DNA of 64,000 bases from Thermothelomyces thermophilus ATCC 42464 (taxonomy: Eukaryota; Ascomycota; Sordariomycetes; Sordariales; Chaetomiaceae). The notes below the pieces were generated by a model. The model had not been told where the DNA came from, made no database searches, and was given only the letters and a program-made list of their open reading frames with translations. Positions 34,581 to 45,711 of the stretch are shown piece after piece. A program made the translations under genes and the position numbers. Numbering within the stretch: position 1 is the first letter of the stretch; each line of letters opens with the position of its first letter. The stretch spans positions 1-64,000 of the forward strand of contig NC_016478.1 in NCBI RefSeq assembly GCF_000226095.1. The letters are read 5' to 3'.

Positions 34581-34659
34581 TGCGAAACTGCAAAAGCGAC
34601 GCCGCAATTGCTGCTTCTAGTAATTGCACCTAAGTAGGCCGTAGGTATTCATTCTGACA
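34581..34659 (-). repeat. TRIM LTR, right copy
   Basis: 79 bp, 78 of 79 identical to the left copy, followed by the GATAT target duplication. Confidence 0.95.
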
Positions 34660-34664
34660 GATAT

Positions 34665-35433
34665 GATGTGCTGGACTTACCAGTCACCTTGGGCATTATG
34701 TGCCAATTGTATTAATCCCTACAAACTCTGTTGACATTTGACGGTATGCTACCATATCTATCTTGAGAGACATGCTCTATACGGAGGTACATATAACGAT
34801 CTGGTTTCCTGTCGCAGGGTTATTGCCCGACGGAAAGCATCCATGTGCAATATTCCCGTATGCGCAACCTGGAACGCCTACCATTGTTCAATGCGGTAGT
34901 AAGTTGATGCACATACAAACGAGCTTACCTGATGAATCAATACCCGTGTGTAGCCGATGCAGATAAGGAACAGTGCCAACTCGCTTTTTGCTGATTTTGC
35001 GCAGCCAGTTTAACCCTTGCGTTCGTATCTTTTGCGTACTAGTAGTTTATTTAGCTGTCAATGCAAAGAACACAAACTACTGGCTCTGTTGTTTCTATCT
35101 CGTCGAGTGCTCATCTCTGCACGGCAGAATGCAGCGTCGCGCAGCCCGTTGAAACCATTTCGCAGAGGAAAAGAGATGACGGCGCCCGAGTTTGCTCCAA
35201 AAAGAGCCAGAGGAAAATGACGTCACAGGGTGAGCTGAGTAAGTCGCCCGCCGAAGTAAGCAGGAACCAACTTCGCCATGCCTTGGCATGCCCGCTACAA
35301 GGCACCGATTTCGACTTGCCTAAACCACGATATGTTCTGCTGAGGCTCAGCAGCATTCGTATCATGGGTCGAAGACGAGCGCCAGGAACCCGCTCCTCGC
35401 CCCCCCCAGCTGAGTTTCGCCCGTGCCGTGACG
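34665..35433. other. Upstream region of the DUF2985-like gene
   Basis: No supported gene between the TRIM and the ATG at 35434. Several overlapping frames exist but none has recognisable features. Confidence 0.45.
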
Positions 35434-37548
35434 ATGACGGAGAAATTTCCAGACGTCGACGAAGATACCGACATCACACGAAAGAGCATTAGTATCGAGG
35501 AAGAAAACGGCTATTTTGGGCCTAATGACGCAGAGACTTCCGGCGCCTCGCCGGCGGGACTTCCCCCGGAGGACGCCGTCCCCAGAACCCCGGCGACCGA
35601 GCAGCCTCCCTCGCGGGCCGTCGTCGAGGACGCGCCCTTCCTTCCGCTAAGCCGTCACCAGTCGGCCATCCGCCTTCGCAGACTGAGGGGCCCGGCACTG
35701 CCCTCGCAAGCCGACCCAGCCGGGTCCGTCGGGCAAGAATCACTCCGAGGACGCCGCAGGTCGAGTTCGGAACCCCAGCGACCCGCGATACCCGCGGCAA
35801 CAGCATTGGGTGCGTTACCAACAGTGGCGGAAGCCCCGCCACCTCGGGCTCGAAACCGCAGGTCCGCGTCGGTAAATTTGCCAGCAAGGCCACCGCTGCC
35901 CCAGGGCCAGGCGTTGGATAGCGACTGTTATGACTCGAAAATTGTCGACTTCCTAGACGTTGTTGGTAGGTCAGCTTTCCCACCACAACTTGTCTCTCTG
36001 GCCGTGCTGTCTTAAGAGGCTTTGTTTTCCTTGTTTCGTTATTTTTCTCGAGCAATGCACTAATTAACGGGCCGACTTTAGATCCCGAGGTTGCCACTCT
36101 TTCGTCCATCACCAACATCCAAAATTCTCTCTTCGTTCCCTCCCTTGGAAGATGGGTAAACCGCAGACCGACATACGAATTAACTCAGTTCCCTCAAACG
36201 CCCGGCGCGTTTCTCGGGCCGGAAGAGGACATGAGGGCCGCAGAGTCCACCGCGGCAGGGCAGTCAACCTCGGAGCCTCGCTCACCCAACCTCGCGTCGG
36301 TGCTGAGCCAGCCTCAGTACGCCATCCTTCCCAACGACGCCTCCTTAGAGGGCTGGCCAGAAGAAGACATCAAAGCCTTGAATAACTACGTCCGGCACAT
36401 GCTACACTCCCGGCGGTCCAAGATAAAACAGAGGCTCAAGGCGTTTGGAAAATATATTAGGAGACCCCTGGGCTTCCTCGTCACGCTCTATGCTACGCTG
36501 ATAACCCTCTTCGGCCTCGCCTGGGTGCTTTTCTTGATCGGGTGGATCTATGTCGGCCATCGTCAGTATTTTGCCATCCAAGTTATCGACTATACCCTTG
36601 TCGCCCTGTTCGGTATCGTCGGCGACGGGCTCGCTCCCTTTCGTGCCATCAACACGTACCACATGATATTCGTGGCCCATTACCGTAAGTTCCCTTGCCT
36701 TGTTCACATGTTTTACCCTCAGAAATCAAGAACAAAGCCGCTGATAATAGAGCTTTCCCCCTCTCTGTAACCCAGACCGAAAGACATGGAAGCTGCGCAA
36801 GAAGCTTCTACTCCCTGAGTTGCAAGACAGCAATGATCTGCCGACGGCCAGTAGCAACGAACAGTCTGATCGTGACCTCGAGGATCAACCTCAGCAAGGA
36901 TACAAGAAAAAAGACGAGTTCTTTCCCGTGCTGTCGGAGAAGGAGCAGTCTCGGCTAGTGCACCACCAAACTAAGCTCGCGAAGTCGCACACGTTCTACA
37001 AGCCACACGAGACTGAAACACACCACGCCTTTCCCCTGAGGTTTCTAATCGCCGTCGTACTTCTCCTCGACCTACACAGTTGCTTGCAAATCTCCCTCGG
37101 CATCTGCACGTGGGCCGTCTCGGCCCATCGTCTTTCGGCCGCAGTCACCACCACCATCTTGTGCTGCTCTATCGCGACCAACATTGTCGCTGGAACCCTC
37201 ATCACGATCGGCGATCGTCGGACACGCAAGCGAGATGTCCTCGAGAGGTTACTAAAGCAGGATCTAACCGGTGAGGTAATGAAGAAGATGAGGAAAAAGA
37301 AGGAGAAAGAGGCAGTAAAAGAGGGAGCAAAAAGAGAAAGCATGGATGGTGCCGCAAAGCCTGGAAGGTCTTCGTTAACAGCTCATCTGAGAATTGCGAC
37401 GCGGACGGACAAGAATCGAAAGAGCAATGAAAACGGAGCATGCAGCCACGGGCCGGAAGCGTCCCAGAGTATCACTGGTGCGGATAGCGAGGACCAGCTC
37501 CGTCACGACCGCTCGAGAGCTCAAGGAGCGCCCCCAGGCTCCTGGTAG
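35434..37548 (+). CDS. Fungal integral membrane protein, DUF2985-like
   Basis: Exons 35434-35965, 36082-36684 and 36776-37548 (introns 116 and 91 bp) give 635 residues with exact phases. The first 300 residues are disordered, rich in Pro, Ser and Arg. Then come two hydrophobic segments (FLVTLYATLITLFGLAWVLF and a segment near VALFGIVGDGLAPFRAINT), a cytosolic stretch HRKTWKLRKKLLLPELQDSNDLP, and two more helices in the C-terminal third (FLIAVVLLLDLHSCLQISLG and ILCCSIATNIVAGTLITIGD) ending in GDRRTRKRDVLERLL. This arrangement, with the G-L-A-P-F-R-A-x-(N/D)-T-Y-H-M motif, resembles the uncharacterised fungal DUF2985 family. The C-terminal tail is highly charged (KKMRKKKEKE). Function is unknown. 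The frame's first methionine (35434) is used; an upstream GTG is not credible. Confidence 0.82.
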
Positions 37549-38630
37549 CCTGCGGGTTGACGACAGGTTCTAAACACGAGAACACGGCGTCCATTAGATG
37601 TATTAATATAATAGAGAATCTCCATTTCCAAGAATCTCCATTTCCAAGAATCTCTATTTCTATGTCATTTTATACGCCTTCCTCTTCTTTGATTCTTGGC
37701 ATGATTTATGATTGATATACAGAATGAAGGGCAATAGGGATGTTGCATACTAATACCAGGTATTTCATAATCTATCGAATAGTTCCCGCCACTTCGGGTT
37801 CAGACACGTATTTTATAGTTGATCTGAACCTCTTCCCGGTATTATTATTGGTTTGCCGATGGATCATGATTTGTGTCAAAAACACAAGCACCATATCTAC
37901 TGGCACTGCCGACTCTGTGCCAAAACATGTCAGTATAATTCTAAATAATTATGCTATATTTATGCCTGAAGGTCACGAGCAACATTTGCTGAGGTGTTTT
38001 CTCTCCGTATTCGGTCAAGAGAAAGAGGGCTCAAGCAGAGACGAAATCGTCATATTGACAATAATAGTAAGCTCGGTGTTGCTAAGAACTCATTGTGCCA
38101 GATCCAACTATTAATACAAGACGCTGTCAGTCGCTCCTCGAAGGCATAAGAACCAATGTCCGCCTTGGAGCTTGAGCTGAGTAGCCTGCGGGGGGGGGTT
38201 TCCATGACCCTCTACCGGTTTTGGCGTCCTCAACGAACCTGATTCGAGTCATTGTAGATTTGTAAAGATTCTTCATGCGAAGGACAATGCTAATACAATG
38301 GACCTGATAACTAGCCAAACAAAAGGTCTTGAAACCAGGGCCTGCCTGGCTAGAACACGGTAGACCAAGGCCCGACAAGCCTGATGATTCCTTTAGACGA
38401 TCATTAATAATCAGTTGTCACGGAGGGTAACATCACTTCCACGCGCGTAGTTACGTATTCCATGTCCCTTGGCCATCGGCTCCACGTCTATTAATTATAA
38501 GTGCACCCGACTACGTGATGATTATTATCGAATTACCATTTCACCATTAGATTGAACACCAAAGAGTTGCCTATTCTCTAGGTTTCTTAGGGGTGGTGGC
38601 CTCAAACCAGACAATATTCACGCCACCTCG
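37549..38630. other. Intergenic, with a short tandem repeat
   Basis: No supported gene. 37615-37665 contains about three tandem copies of a 16-base unit AATCTCCATTTCCAAG. The frame at 37740-38114 is AT-rich and unlike the neighbouring genes in composition. Confidence 0.45.
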
Positions 38631-39311
38631 TCATGGGAGGGGCAATAGTCCCAGAGCTATCTGCAGCTGACCGAAATAGTAGAGAACCCAGACAGCGGGC
38701 TGCATCCAAGCGCGATGCGAGGAGGCCGGGGAGACCAAAAACCGATCAGCCGCGAGGATCGCGTCCGATCCTGAGAACATGAGGCTGCCGGCAACGACCC
38801 GGCTGCTGTCCACGGTGAGCGCCGTGAGAGCCATGACCAAGATGGTCAAGGAATACAGAACGACAGGCGGCCGTAGTCCCTGATCGATCCGCGGGACCAA
38901 GATGGTGATCATGACGGAGACGAGCAGGATCAAGGACCCTGCCGCCGGGGCACGCCAGCTCCGTAACAGAGCCCAGGGTCCTTCCGTGATGTTGGTGTTG
39001 TTTTGGAAGAAGACAACAATGTACAAGAGGTGAGCCACCAGGAAACTCGCGAGACCCAGCAGGAAGGACGCGTCGTCGTCCCAGGCGAGAAAGGCGTCGC
39101 CGAGGGATCCCAAAGCCAGCGCAGCGACTAGGAGGAGCGGTCCGCCCTGCACGGCGGCCATGGCGGAGAGGAGTGCGGTGGAAGCCGTCTTAACAATCAT
39201 TCGCCGTCGGCTGGGCCGCGAGCGGGCCATTGCCAGGTAAAGTACGGCGGCGCCAACCGACCCGGTCAACAGGGCGGGGTTCGCTGTGGACAAGACGCGC
39301 GAGGAGGACAT
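38631..39311 (-). CDS. YhhN/TMEM86 family membrane protein (lysoplasmalogenase-like)
   Basis: Intronless, 226 residues, almost entirely hydrophobic with about seven to eight predicted helices. The block LGSLGDAFLAWDDDASFLLG followed by SFLVAHLLYIVVFF matches the YhhN signature, where two conserved aspartates in the membrane form the presumed active site. A second acidic motif (FSGSDAILAADRF) lies near residues 178-190. Animal TMEM86B hydrolyses the vinyl-ether bond of lysoplasmalogens; fungi generally lack plasmalogens, so the fungal substrate is unknown. The start methionine (MSSSRVLSTANPALL) is well placed just before the first helix. Confidence 0.85.
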   Translation of the reverse strand: MSSSRVLSTANPALLTGSVGAAVLYLAMARSRPSRRRMIVKTASTALLSAMAAVQGGPLLLVAALALGSLGDAFLAWDDDASFLLGLASFLVAHLLYIVVFFQNNTNITEGPWALLRSWRAPAAGSLILLVSVMITILVPRIDQGLRPPVVLYSLTILVMALTALTVDSSRVVAGSLMFSGSDAILAADRFLVSPASSHRAWMQPAVWVLYYFGQLQIALGLLPLP

Positions 39312-41351
39312 CGTTGATGGGTGTTCAATATGAAAGGAAGGTGGTGGAGGAGGCGCGGCGCTGCTAGTTTCGTGTGTATTGGGGAAAGCCCACGGTGAAA
39401 GGAGAAACTTTCAAGCTTGCGCAGTATTAGAGAAATCACTAGAGGTACGGAGCGAGTAGTAATTAAACAATTAGTGTCCATGGTCTGTCTAACTAAACCG
39501 AGGTATCAATGAGAAATTCCAGTCTTGGCATTCCATGTGACTGATCCTGGTGCCGGTCAGACAGTTTATTAGTAGCAAATGGAGTTAGAAGCTGAGTAGC
39601 TTCCAAGCAAAAAAGAGACGACGGACACAGCCAGAAGCCTCCTCTTGCCTAGTCAAAAAAGACGCAATATTAGTATTCATTAATTAGTGGACCTTTACAG
39701 CACAAGTAGCTATCTTTCTCCTTGATCCTCCAATCGACTCCCAGGTTGGGTCTCCATGCCCTGAACTTGCTCCTCAGTCAGCGGCGAAGCGTCGACCGGC
39801 TCAACTGCTTCTCATGATAAAGACTGGAAGCCACTCCAACCTTGATTTGTGGATATACATTACTATTCAAGTCTTGAGAAGTCTGGGGCTCAATATGCCG
39901 CACACACTTGAATCTCATCTCGTTTTTCAGCTGGCAAGCAACACACTGCGATTTCAAAATGTGTCTGTCCTTGAGCGTCTCCAAGAGGCGATTGTCTTCT
40001 CTCAGTTGATTGCCCGGCGGCTCGCTCATAGATGTCCTGTCTTCGTCTCCATCCTAGACTTGGTGATTATTACATCGTGCTTTGTTGACCAAGCTCTCTG
40101 CGCTACCTGTACGTAATTAAAGGCACCTTTCCCAAACTAGCTGTCCCGAGGCGAATGGTAATTAGGCGCTGCTTTGCCAATTAGGTACTTCGCTGTTCGC
40201 ATCAACGCTGCCACCCGGCTTGTCATCTCCGGCGAGATTGCTGCTGACATAGTGGAGATATTAGCACCGCCTCCAAGAGCCGCTACCAGGCAAGTTGGCT
40301 CGCTCTGGTACACTCAAAGCAGGTTGTGTTCTATTGCTCTGGGGCGAAGCTTCAAAAGAGCGTCACGGTCGCGCTCCGGAAGTTGGGTGTCGAAGTGTTG
40401 GCCGGTGAGAGAGTGAACCCAAAACGTCGGCAGGGAGTCCATTGCGCTGGTCATCTGGACGCGGGATCGAGTGCGGCTGTCCGTATGTTGCTTCTTGGTG
40501 GCGTGTCCCAGATCCCTGGCCACGATCGGACAGTTCGACTGTATGTACATACAAATTTGGCTGAGGAAACATCTGGTCCAACTCTCTTGGAGTACAAACA
40601 CAAGGCAGATATGTAATAAGATACCCTGACTGTGGTGTACGCTTCGCGCACCTCTAATCGAGGCCCACAGTAGGCATGAAGCTTCGCTTCAAATGCACCC
40701 TCGATTGTGATAATTAAAGTAGAGAGGGAAAGAGCACCGCGGGATGCCAAGAGTGTAGCATCCAATGTGTGCACAGATTAATCTGGAGGATTAATTAATG
40801 AGCCGTTTATGTAGTAGCGAAGCTCCTTCGCTCTTCAATGTGTATACACAACTCAGAGACTCGGAAATTGAAGCTTCGCTTCAATTAATGACGGTGACAT
40901 GCAGACTTACAGCTTCGGCCACAGGCCTGCAGCCTTGCATTGATTTCGCTATCATAATTAGTCTCATGCCCAACGCGATGATGCCTCTTGTACCGTGGTT
41001 GTTTTGCCGTCCTCCGCTGTACTGACCATGGAGTCGCGCACTTGGGTGGCTTAGAGCTCCCGTGGCCTTCACTGCCATGACGAATTCATCCGAGGCGCGG
41101 CCACCGTAAATCGAGCCAAGCTTTTTCAAGCATGCCAAGTCTCGGCAGTCCCGTCTCCCAGAAGAGCAAAGAAACAAGTCGGCCACTGCAACATGGGCCC
41201 CCCCTCCTCCATTGGCCAGCGTCTCCAGGAACAGATATACAAGTGTCGGGTGCGCTTACAGAAGGGAGTGGTGTTGCGACTCTCTAGGATTCGAGTAATC
41301 AATTAGTGATAATCAGAGCAAGAAGTAGATTCATGCAGTCATATCATGTTA
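39312..41351. other. 2-kb intergenic region with short inverted repeats
   Basis: No gene is supported; open frames on both strands overlap and lack family features. Repeated stem-loop motifs of the type TGAAGC-TTC-GCTTCA occur near 40679 and 40870, and AGCGAAG-CTC-CTTCGCT near 40816. A stretch at 39778-40029 (minus) contains a CxxC (CVACQL) but nothing else to support a protein. Confidence 0.45.
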
Positions 41352-41379
41352 CAGTGGGGTCAGAAAAGTGTTTGCCCAC
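41352..41379 (+). repeat. Tc1/mariner left terminal inverted repeat
   Basis: 28 bp, perfect reverse complement of 42647-42674; preceded by the TA target dinucleotide. Confidence 0.95.
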
Positions 41380-41490
41380 TTCAACCCTGGTAAGCGACTT
41401 CCAAATCGGGTCAACCAACTACCCCCTCTTCAACTTTAACGACAGTTACACCGACTTTTCTATCTTCAACCTCCTCTTCAATACTATAAG

Positions 41491-42528
41491 ATGGCTCCCA
41501 GACCAAAGACTACTCGTAGGGAACTTATAGAAGCCTAGAGATCCCTAATTTACGGCCTCCATTTGGCCGGATTAAAAGGAGGTACCATTGTAGCCCGTAC
41601 CGGCTTGTCAAAACAGACTATCAACTATACTATCTCGAAAGTTGAATACAACCTTACCAATAGAGCTAATAAGCTATTCCAATCAAAGCCTAGATCTAGA
41701 AGACTATCTAAGTTAGATAATCGAGCTATCCGGCATCTTCTATAGTATATAATAATCTACCGAATAGATACCCTTAAATCACTTATAACGCCTTCTAAAT
41801 CCGGCTAGCAGATTAGTAACTTTACTGTTTAAGCTATCCTCAAGAAGTCTAGAAAAGGTCGTCGTAAGGTATAGAAAAAGCTATACATTTTAGCCATTAA
41901 CATGAAAAAACGGCTCCTCTTCGTTAAACAGAATAAATAGACTCCCTAGGCCCTGGTTTACTAGTTAGATAAGGCCTACTTTGAAATTGGCCAGGAGAGC
42001 CGTATAGTCTACATTATATAAAGCCCGTAAGAGGAATACTATCCTGATTGTCTACTCCCTACCTTCAAGAGTGGCCGAACTAAAGTTGGCGTTTGGGGCT
42101 GTTTTTATAGGCTATATAAGGGACCTCTTGTCATCCTACCCTAGGGTACCCGGTTAAACCGACTCGAATATACCAACCAGATCTTTATACTACACTTCCT
42201 TCCTTTTTATAACAAGATGAGGTCAATGTACGGCTCTAGGGTATAATTATAAGAAGATAGGGTAATATATTACTATAGGGGGTTTGTTCAACTATTGAAG
42301 AGGGTTGCCGAGGTTCGGCTACTCTAATGGCCACTATAGAGCCTAGACCTTAGTCTAATTGAAAATATCTGGCACTGGATAAAGGTAAAAATCTCTGAAA
42401 GGCGGTATCGGATTAAGATGGTGGCTCAGATGGCTATAGCACTATAGGAAGTCTGGAGCCAAATACCTGTTAAATTCCTGGTCAATTTGACTATAGGTAT
42501 AGGGAAAAGGATGGATCTTTTGGCTTAA
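41491..42528 (+). pseudogene. Tc1/mariner transposase pseudogene (RIP stops, no frameshift)
   Basis: From ATG 41491 to TAA 42528 the frame stays open in length (346 codons) without any insertion or deletion, but is interrupted by many TAG codons at places where CAG or TGG would be expected. A helix-turn-helix is visible (GGTIVARTGLSKQTINYTI). The DDE-type catalytic region survives in outline: LDKAYFEIG for the W-x-D-E block, a degraded Q-D-G block near 42240, and SLDLSLIENIWHWIK for the S-x-D-L-N-P-I-E block. Intact frame length with only transition-type stops is the hallmark of RIP. Confidence 0.9.
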
Positions 42529-42646
42529 TTACAAGGTGGCCTAATCAAGTACTGAAATAGCTGTAGTTGTAATATCAATTTGGTAGCAGTTTGGCCCTGT
42601 TTTGCGTGTTCTGTATGTCTTTGAAGTTGGAGGGTGGAAAAAGTGG

Positions 42647-42674
42647 GTGGGCAAACACTTTTCTGACCCCACTG
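42647..42674 (-). repeat. Tc1/mariner right terminal inverted repeat
   Basis: 28 bp, perfect reverse complement of 41352-41379; followed by TA. Confidence 0.95.
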
Positions 42675-42676
42675 TA

Positions 42677-43830
42677 CCAATTATCGAGGGGATTACCTGT
42701 CGCCAACTAGCCCACCCAGGATTAAACAATAAATAGGAGAAAGATAAAGACGACAAAAGAAGGGAAAGGAATGGAAAGTAAAAATAGCAAAGAAAAAAAA
42801 AGGAAAACAGAAGGAAAACCAAAAAGAAACTTAAGGTATGTGATGATGGAATGCTCACACGGGCATCGAGTTCGGTTGTCAATGCAACGGATATTCTACA
42901 CTACAACTCGCCAGTCAAATGGGAGTTGCCACGAGCCCAGACGTTGCCAGAACGGCAGTCCATTCCCAGGAAACCGGGCCGCAAGAAACAAAAAATTTTT
43001 CTCCCATGGATGCCCCACCCTGCATGCCACTGCTGCAAATCAGCGCATGCGGCATATTCTTGGCCCGCTGGGGAACCTGTCCGAACCAGGGGCGACGGGG
43101 ACGTGGAAGAAGCGCACGTGCTTCGTTCGGTTTCGTCAAACAGGGAATAGTCAGTCGTGCGAATGCTGCGCAAATGCCTACACAGCAGTACTTGTATGTA
43201 TTCCGAACCGTAAAATATCCCCTTCCGATAAGCTTACCAAGTATGTGCCTTATTTTAGGTCCGAGCTTGCCCGGACAGAGCCTAGGTCGGGCAGGGATCG
43301 TGCTCCAAGGCTTCAATGTGGCCTGCTCAATTATAGCTTCTATCTGCCTTTCCTGCAGAGTGAATTTCACTTTCACATGGCCGGGTACAAGGGGGTCGCG
43401 GTGCCAAACATGACCCCACTGATGGAGCGATATGCAGCCGCGTAAAGCAGAGCCTGGAAAGCGGCAATCGACCAATAACTGACAGCCCCTTGCCTCCCAA
43501 GTTCCTGTTATCAGTACGTAATTTAGTAAAAGAGCGGAGGGAATCCCACTTCGCTTTTTACCTCGGGGGGAAATTCCTACCTCCAAAAGAGTGCAAGAGC
43601 GGAGAGAAAAAGGTAAAAAGAAAAAAAAACCGCTTAAAACGGAGTCCTTCAGCCGGATTTGTAGCCAGCGCGAATCAAAGTCCAACGAACTGTCAACGTC
43701 CAAAGCGCCACCGGATGCTGCAGAACGCCTGAAGGTAGATTGGGAACCTTTTATCCGTCTCCCTTCCCCCATCTCACCCCATAACCCCCAGCAACGCTTC
43801 GTCGAGTAACCTGGACGCCGTCCTCCGGCC
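42677..43830. other. Intergenic region upstream of the APC permease
   Basis: Starts with an A-rich stretch (42720-42835). No gene is supported. Long overlapping frames occur on both strands at 42915-43832, but none matches a family. Contains the permease promoter. Confidence 0.45.
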
Positions 43831-45711
43831 ATGAGCGCCCAACCCGAAGCCCGACTACCGAGCGCCGTCGAGGTGCCTGGGATAGGCGCCGGACACGAGT
43901 CGTCGTCGGACGATGGCGATGTGCTGCTGGAGTCGATGGGTTACAAGGCCGAGCTGGTACGCACGCGGTCGACCTGGCACATCGCCTTCATGTCGTTCGT
44001 GCTCGCGTCCATCCCTTACGGCCTGGCCACCACGCTCTACTATCCGCTCCAGGGCGGCGGCCCCGCCGTTGTCGTCTGGGGGTGGCTGCTCGTGAGCCTC
44101 ATCGTCCTCTGCGTCGCCGCGTCGCTGGGCGAGATCACGTCCGTCTACCCGACCGCCGGCGGCGTCTACTACCAGACCTTCATGCTCGCCCCCGCCAAGT
44201 TCCGCCGAGTCGCCGCCTACATCTGCGGCTGGGCCTACGTTGTCGGCAACATCACCATCACCCTGGCCGTGCAGTTCGGCACCACCCTCTTCTTCGTCGC
44301 CTGCGTCAACGTCTTTGAGAAGCCCGGCGTGGACGGCGAGCCCGTGGGCGTCTGGGCCGGCGAGACCTATCAGGTGTTCCTGACCTTCCTGGCCATCACG
44401 CTGCTGTGCAACGTCGTCTCCATCTTTGGGAACCGCTGGCTGCACCTGCTCGATGTAAGCCATCATACCCTTTGCCTCTTCCCCCCCCCCCCCCCCCCCA
44501 AACCCCACCCCGTTCTCCTCCCTCCTCCCCCTTTGCTTGCACCTTCCTACTTTCCCAGGCGTTCTGGGAAAAAAAAAAATTGCATGGACTGACTGCGGAA
44601 CCAAATCTCCACAGACGTTTGCCATCTTTTGGACCTTTGCTGGCCTCCTGGCCATCCTCATCACCGTTCTCGCCGTCGCCAAGGAGGGCAGGCACAGCGC
44701 CGATTTCGCCCTGGGCGGGTTCGAGGTCACCTCCGGCTGGCCTGCTGGCTGGTCTTTCTGCGTCGGCCTGCTCCACGCCGCCTACGCGACCTCGTCGACC
44801 GGCATGGTCATCTCCATGTGCGAAGAGGTCCAGCGCCCCGCCACCCAGGTGCCCAAGGCCATGGTCATCACCATCGTCATCAACACCATCGGCGGCCTGC
44901 TCTTCCTGGTGCCCCTCATGTTCGTCCTGCCCGACCTCGCCATGCTCATCGCCCTCCCCTCGGGCCAGCCCGTGCCCACCATCATCAAGTCCGCCGTCGG
45001 CTCCTCGGGCGGCGCCATCGCCCTGCTCCTCCCCCTCATGGTCCTGGCCATCCTCTGCGGCATCGCCTGCACCACGGCCGCCTCGCGCTGCACCTGGGCC
45101 TTTGCCCGCGACGGCGCCATCCCGGGGTCCAAGTGGTGGAAGCAGGTCCACCCCACCCTGGACCTGCCCCTCAACGCCATGATGCTCTCCATGGTCATCC
45201 AGATCCTCCTGGGCGTCATCTACTTTGGCTCCTATGCCGCCTTCAACGCGTTCTCGGGTGTTGGTGTCATCTCGCTGACTGTCTCGTATGCCGCCCCCAT
45301 AGCCGTGTCCATGCTCGAGGGGCGTGCCCACGTCAAGGGAGCCAAGTTCTCCCTCGGCAGGATGGGCTGGCTGTGTAACGGTATCGCCCTCGGTACGTGT
45401 CCCCCATCCCGCTCTATCGCCTTTCCTCCCCTATGTTTCTTCCCGCCCGCCCTCGCTAACGGTTTCTCCCCCCCACCCCCCCTCCAGCATGGTCGATCCT
45501 CGCCGTCCCCCTCTTCTGCATGCCTGCTTACATTCCCGTCACCGCGGCAAGTGTTAACTACGCCCCCGTTGTGTTTGTCGGTTTTGTTGTCATTGCTTGT
45601 GCGTGGTACGCGGCCTGGGGCCGCCGGAACTACCGTGGCCCGCCGACCGAGAGCCTCGGCGAGGATCCGATGCCCGCTGGGCAAGGTGCCGGTAGCTCCA
45701 AGAAAGACTAA
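43831..45711 (+). CDS. APC-superfamily amino acid/choline/GABA permease
   Basis: Exons 43831-44454, 44615-45392 and 45488-45711 (introns 160 and 95 bp) give 541 residues, phases exact. It is a plasma-membrane permease of the fungal Hnm1/Uga4/GabA type with about 12 helices. Helix 1 follows STWHIAFMSFVLASIPYGL, with SLGEITSVYPTAGGVYYQ after helix 2. The family motif SMCEEVQRPATQVPKAMV lies after helix 6, and CTTAASRCTWAFARDGAIPGSKW precedes helix 8. Substrates in this group are GABA, choline or other amino acids; the sequence does not decide. Intron 1 contains a 19-C run and an 11-A run. Reading through it gives false extended frames. Confidence 0.92.

Larger units (their letters stand above)
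34217..34659 (-). mobile_element. TRIM: 443-bp non-autonomous LTR element with target duplication
   Basis: Two 79-bp direct repeats (34217-34295 and 34581-34659) differ at one base and enclose 285 bp without coding capacity. A 5-bp target duplication GATAT flanks the whole (34212-34216 and 34660-34664). In minus orientation the LTR starts TGTCAGAA and ends TTTCGCA. A primer-binding site GTTATGAGCCCGG follows the 5' LTR, and a polypurine tract CTGGGGGGTG precedes the 3' LTR. This is a complete terminal-repeat retrotransposon in miniature. Its termini, PBS and PPT mirror those of the copia element at 15905-22844, which suggests mobilisation by that family. It is almost free of RIP, as expected below the repeat-length limit for RIP. 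Confidence 0.92.
41352..42674 (+). mobile_element. Tc1/mariner DNA transposon with TA duplication
   Basis: A 1323-bp element bounded by 28-bp perfect terminal inverted repeats (41352-41379 and 42647-42674, starting CAGTGGGGTCAGAAAAGTGT). It is flanked by TA on each side (41350-41351 and 42675-42676), the universal Tc1/mariner target. It encloses one transposase frame ruined by RIP. Inverted repeats and target duplication are intact, so the ends could still be recognised if a matching transposase were supplied. Confidence 0.95.

Noticed and set aside
42915-43832. 305-residue minus frame upstream of the permease
   Set aside because: No recognisable domain; it overlaps plus frames in a region of intermediate composition and starts in the permease promoter.
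44455-44592. Permease ending at 44592
   Set aside because: The extra residues come from reading into intron 1 through its poly-C and poly-A runs.
43855-45331. Long minus frames opposite the APC permease
   Set aside because: Gly/Asp/His-rich low-complexity shadows of a GC-rich gene; the permease reads continuously on the plus strand.
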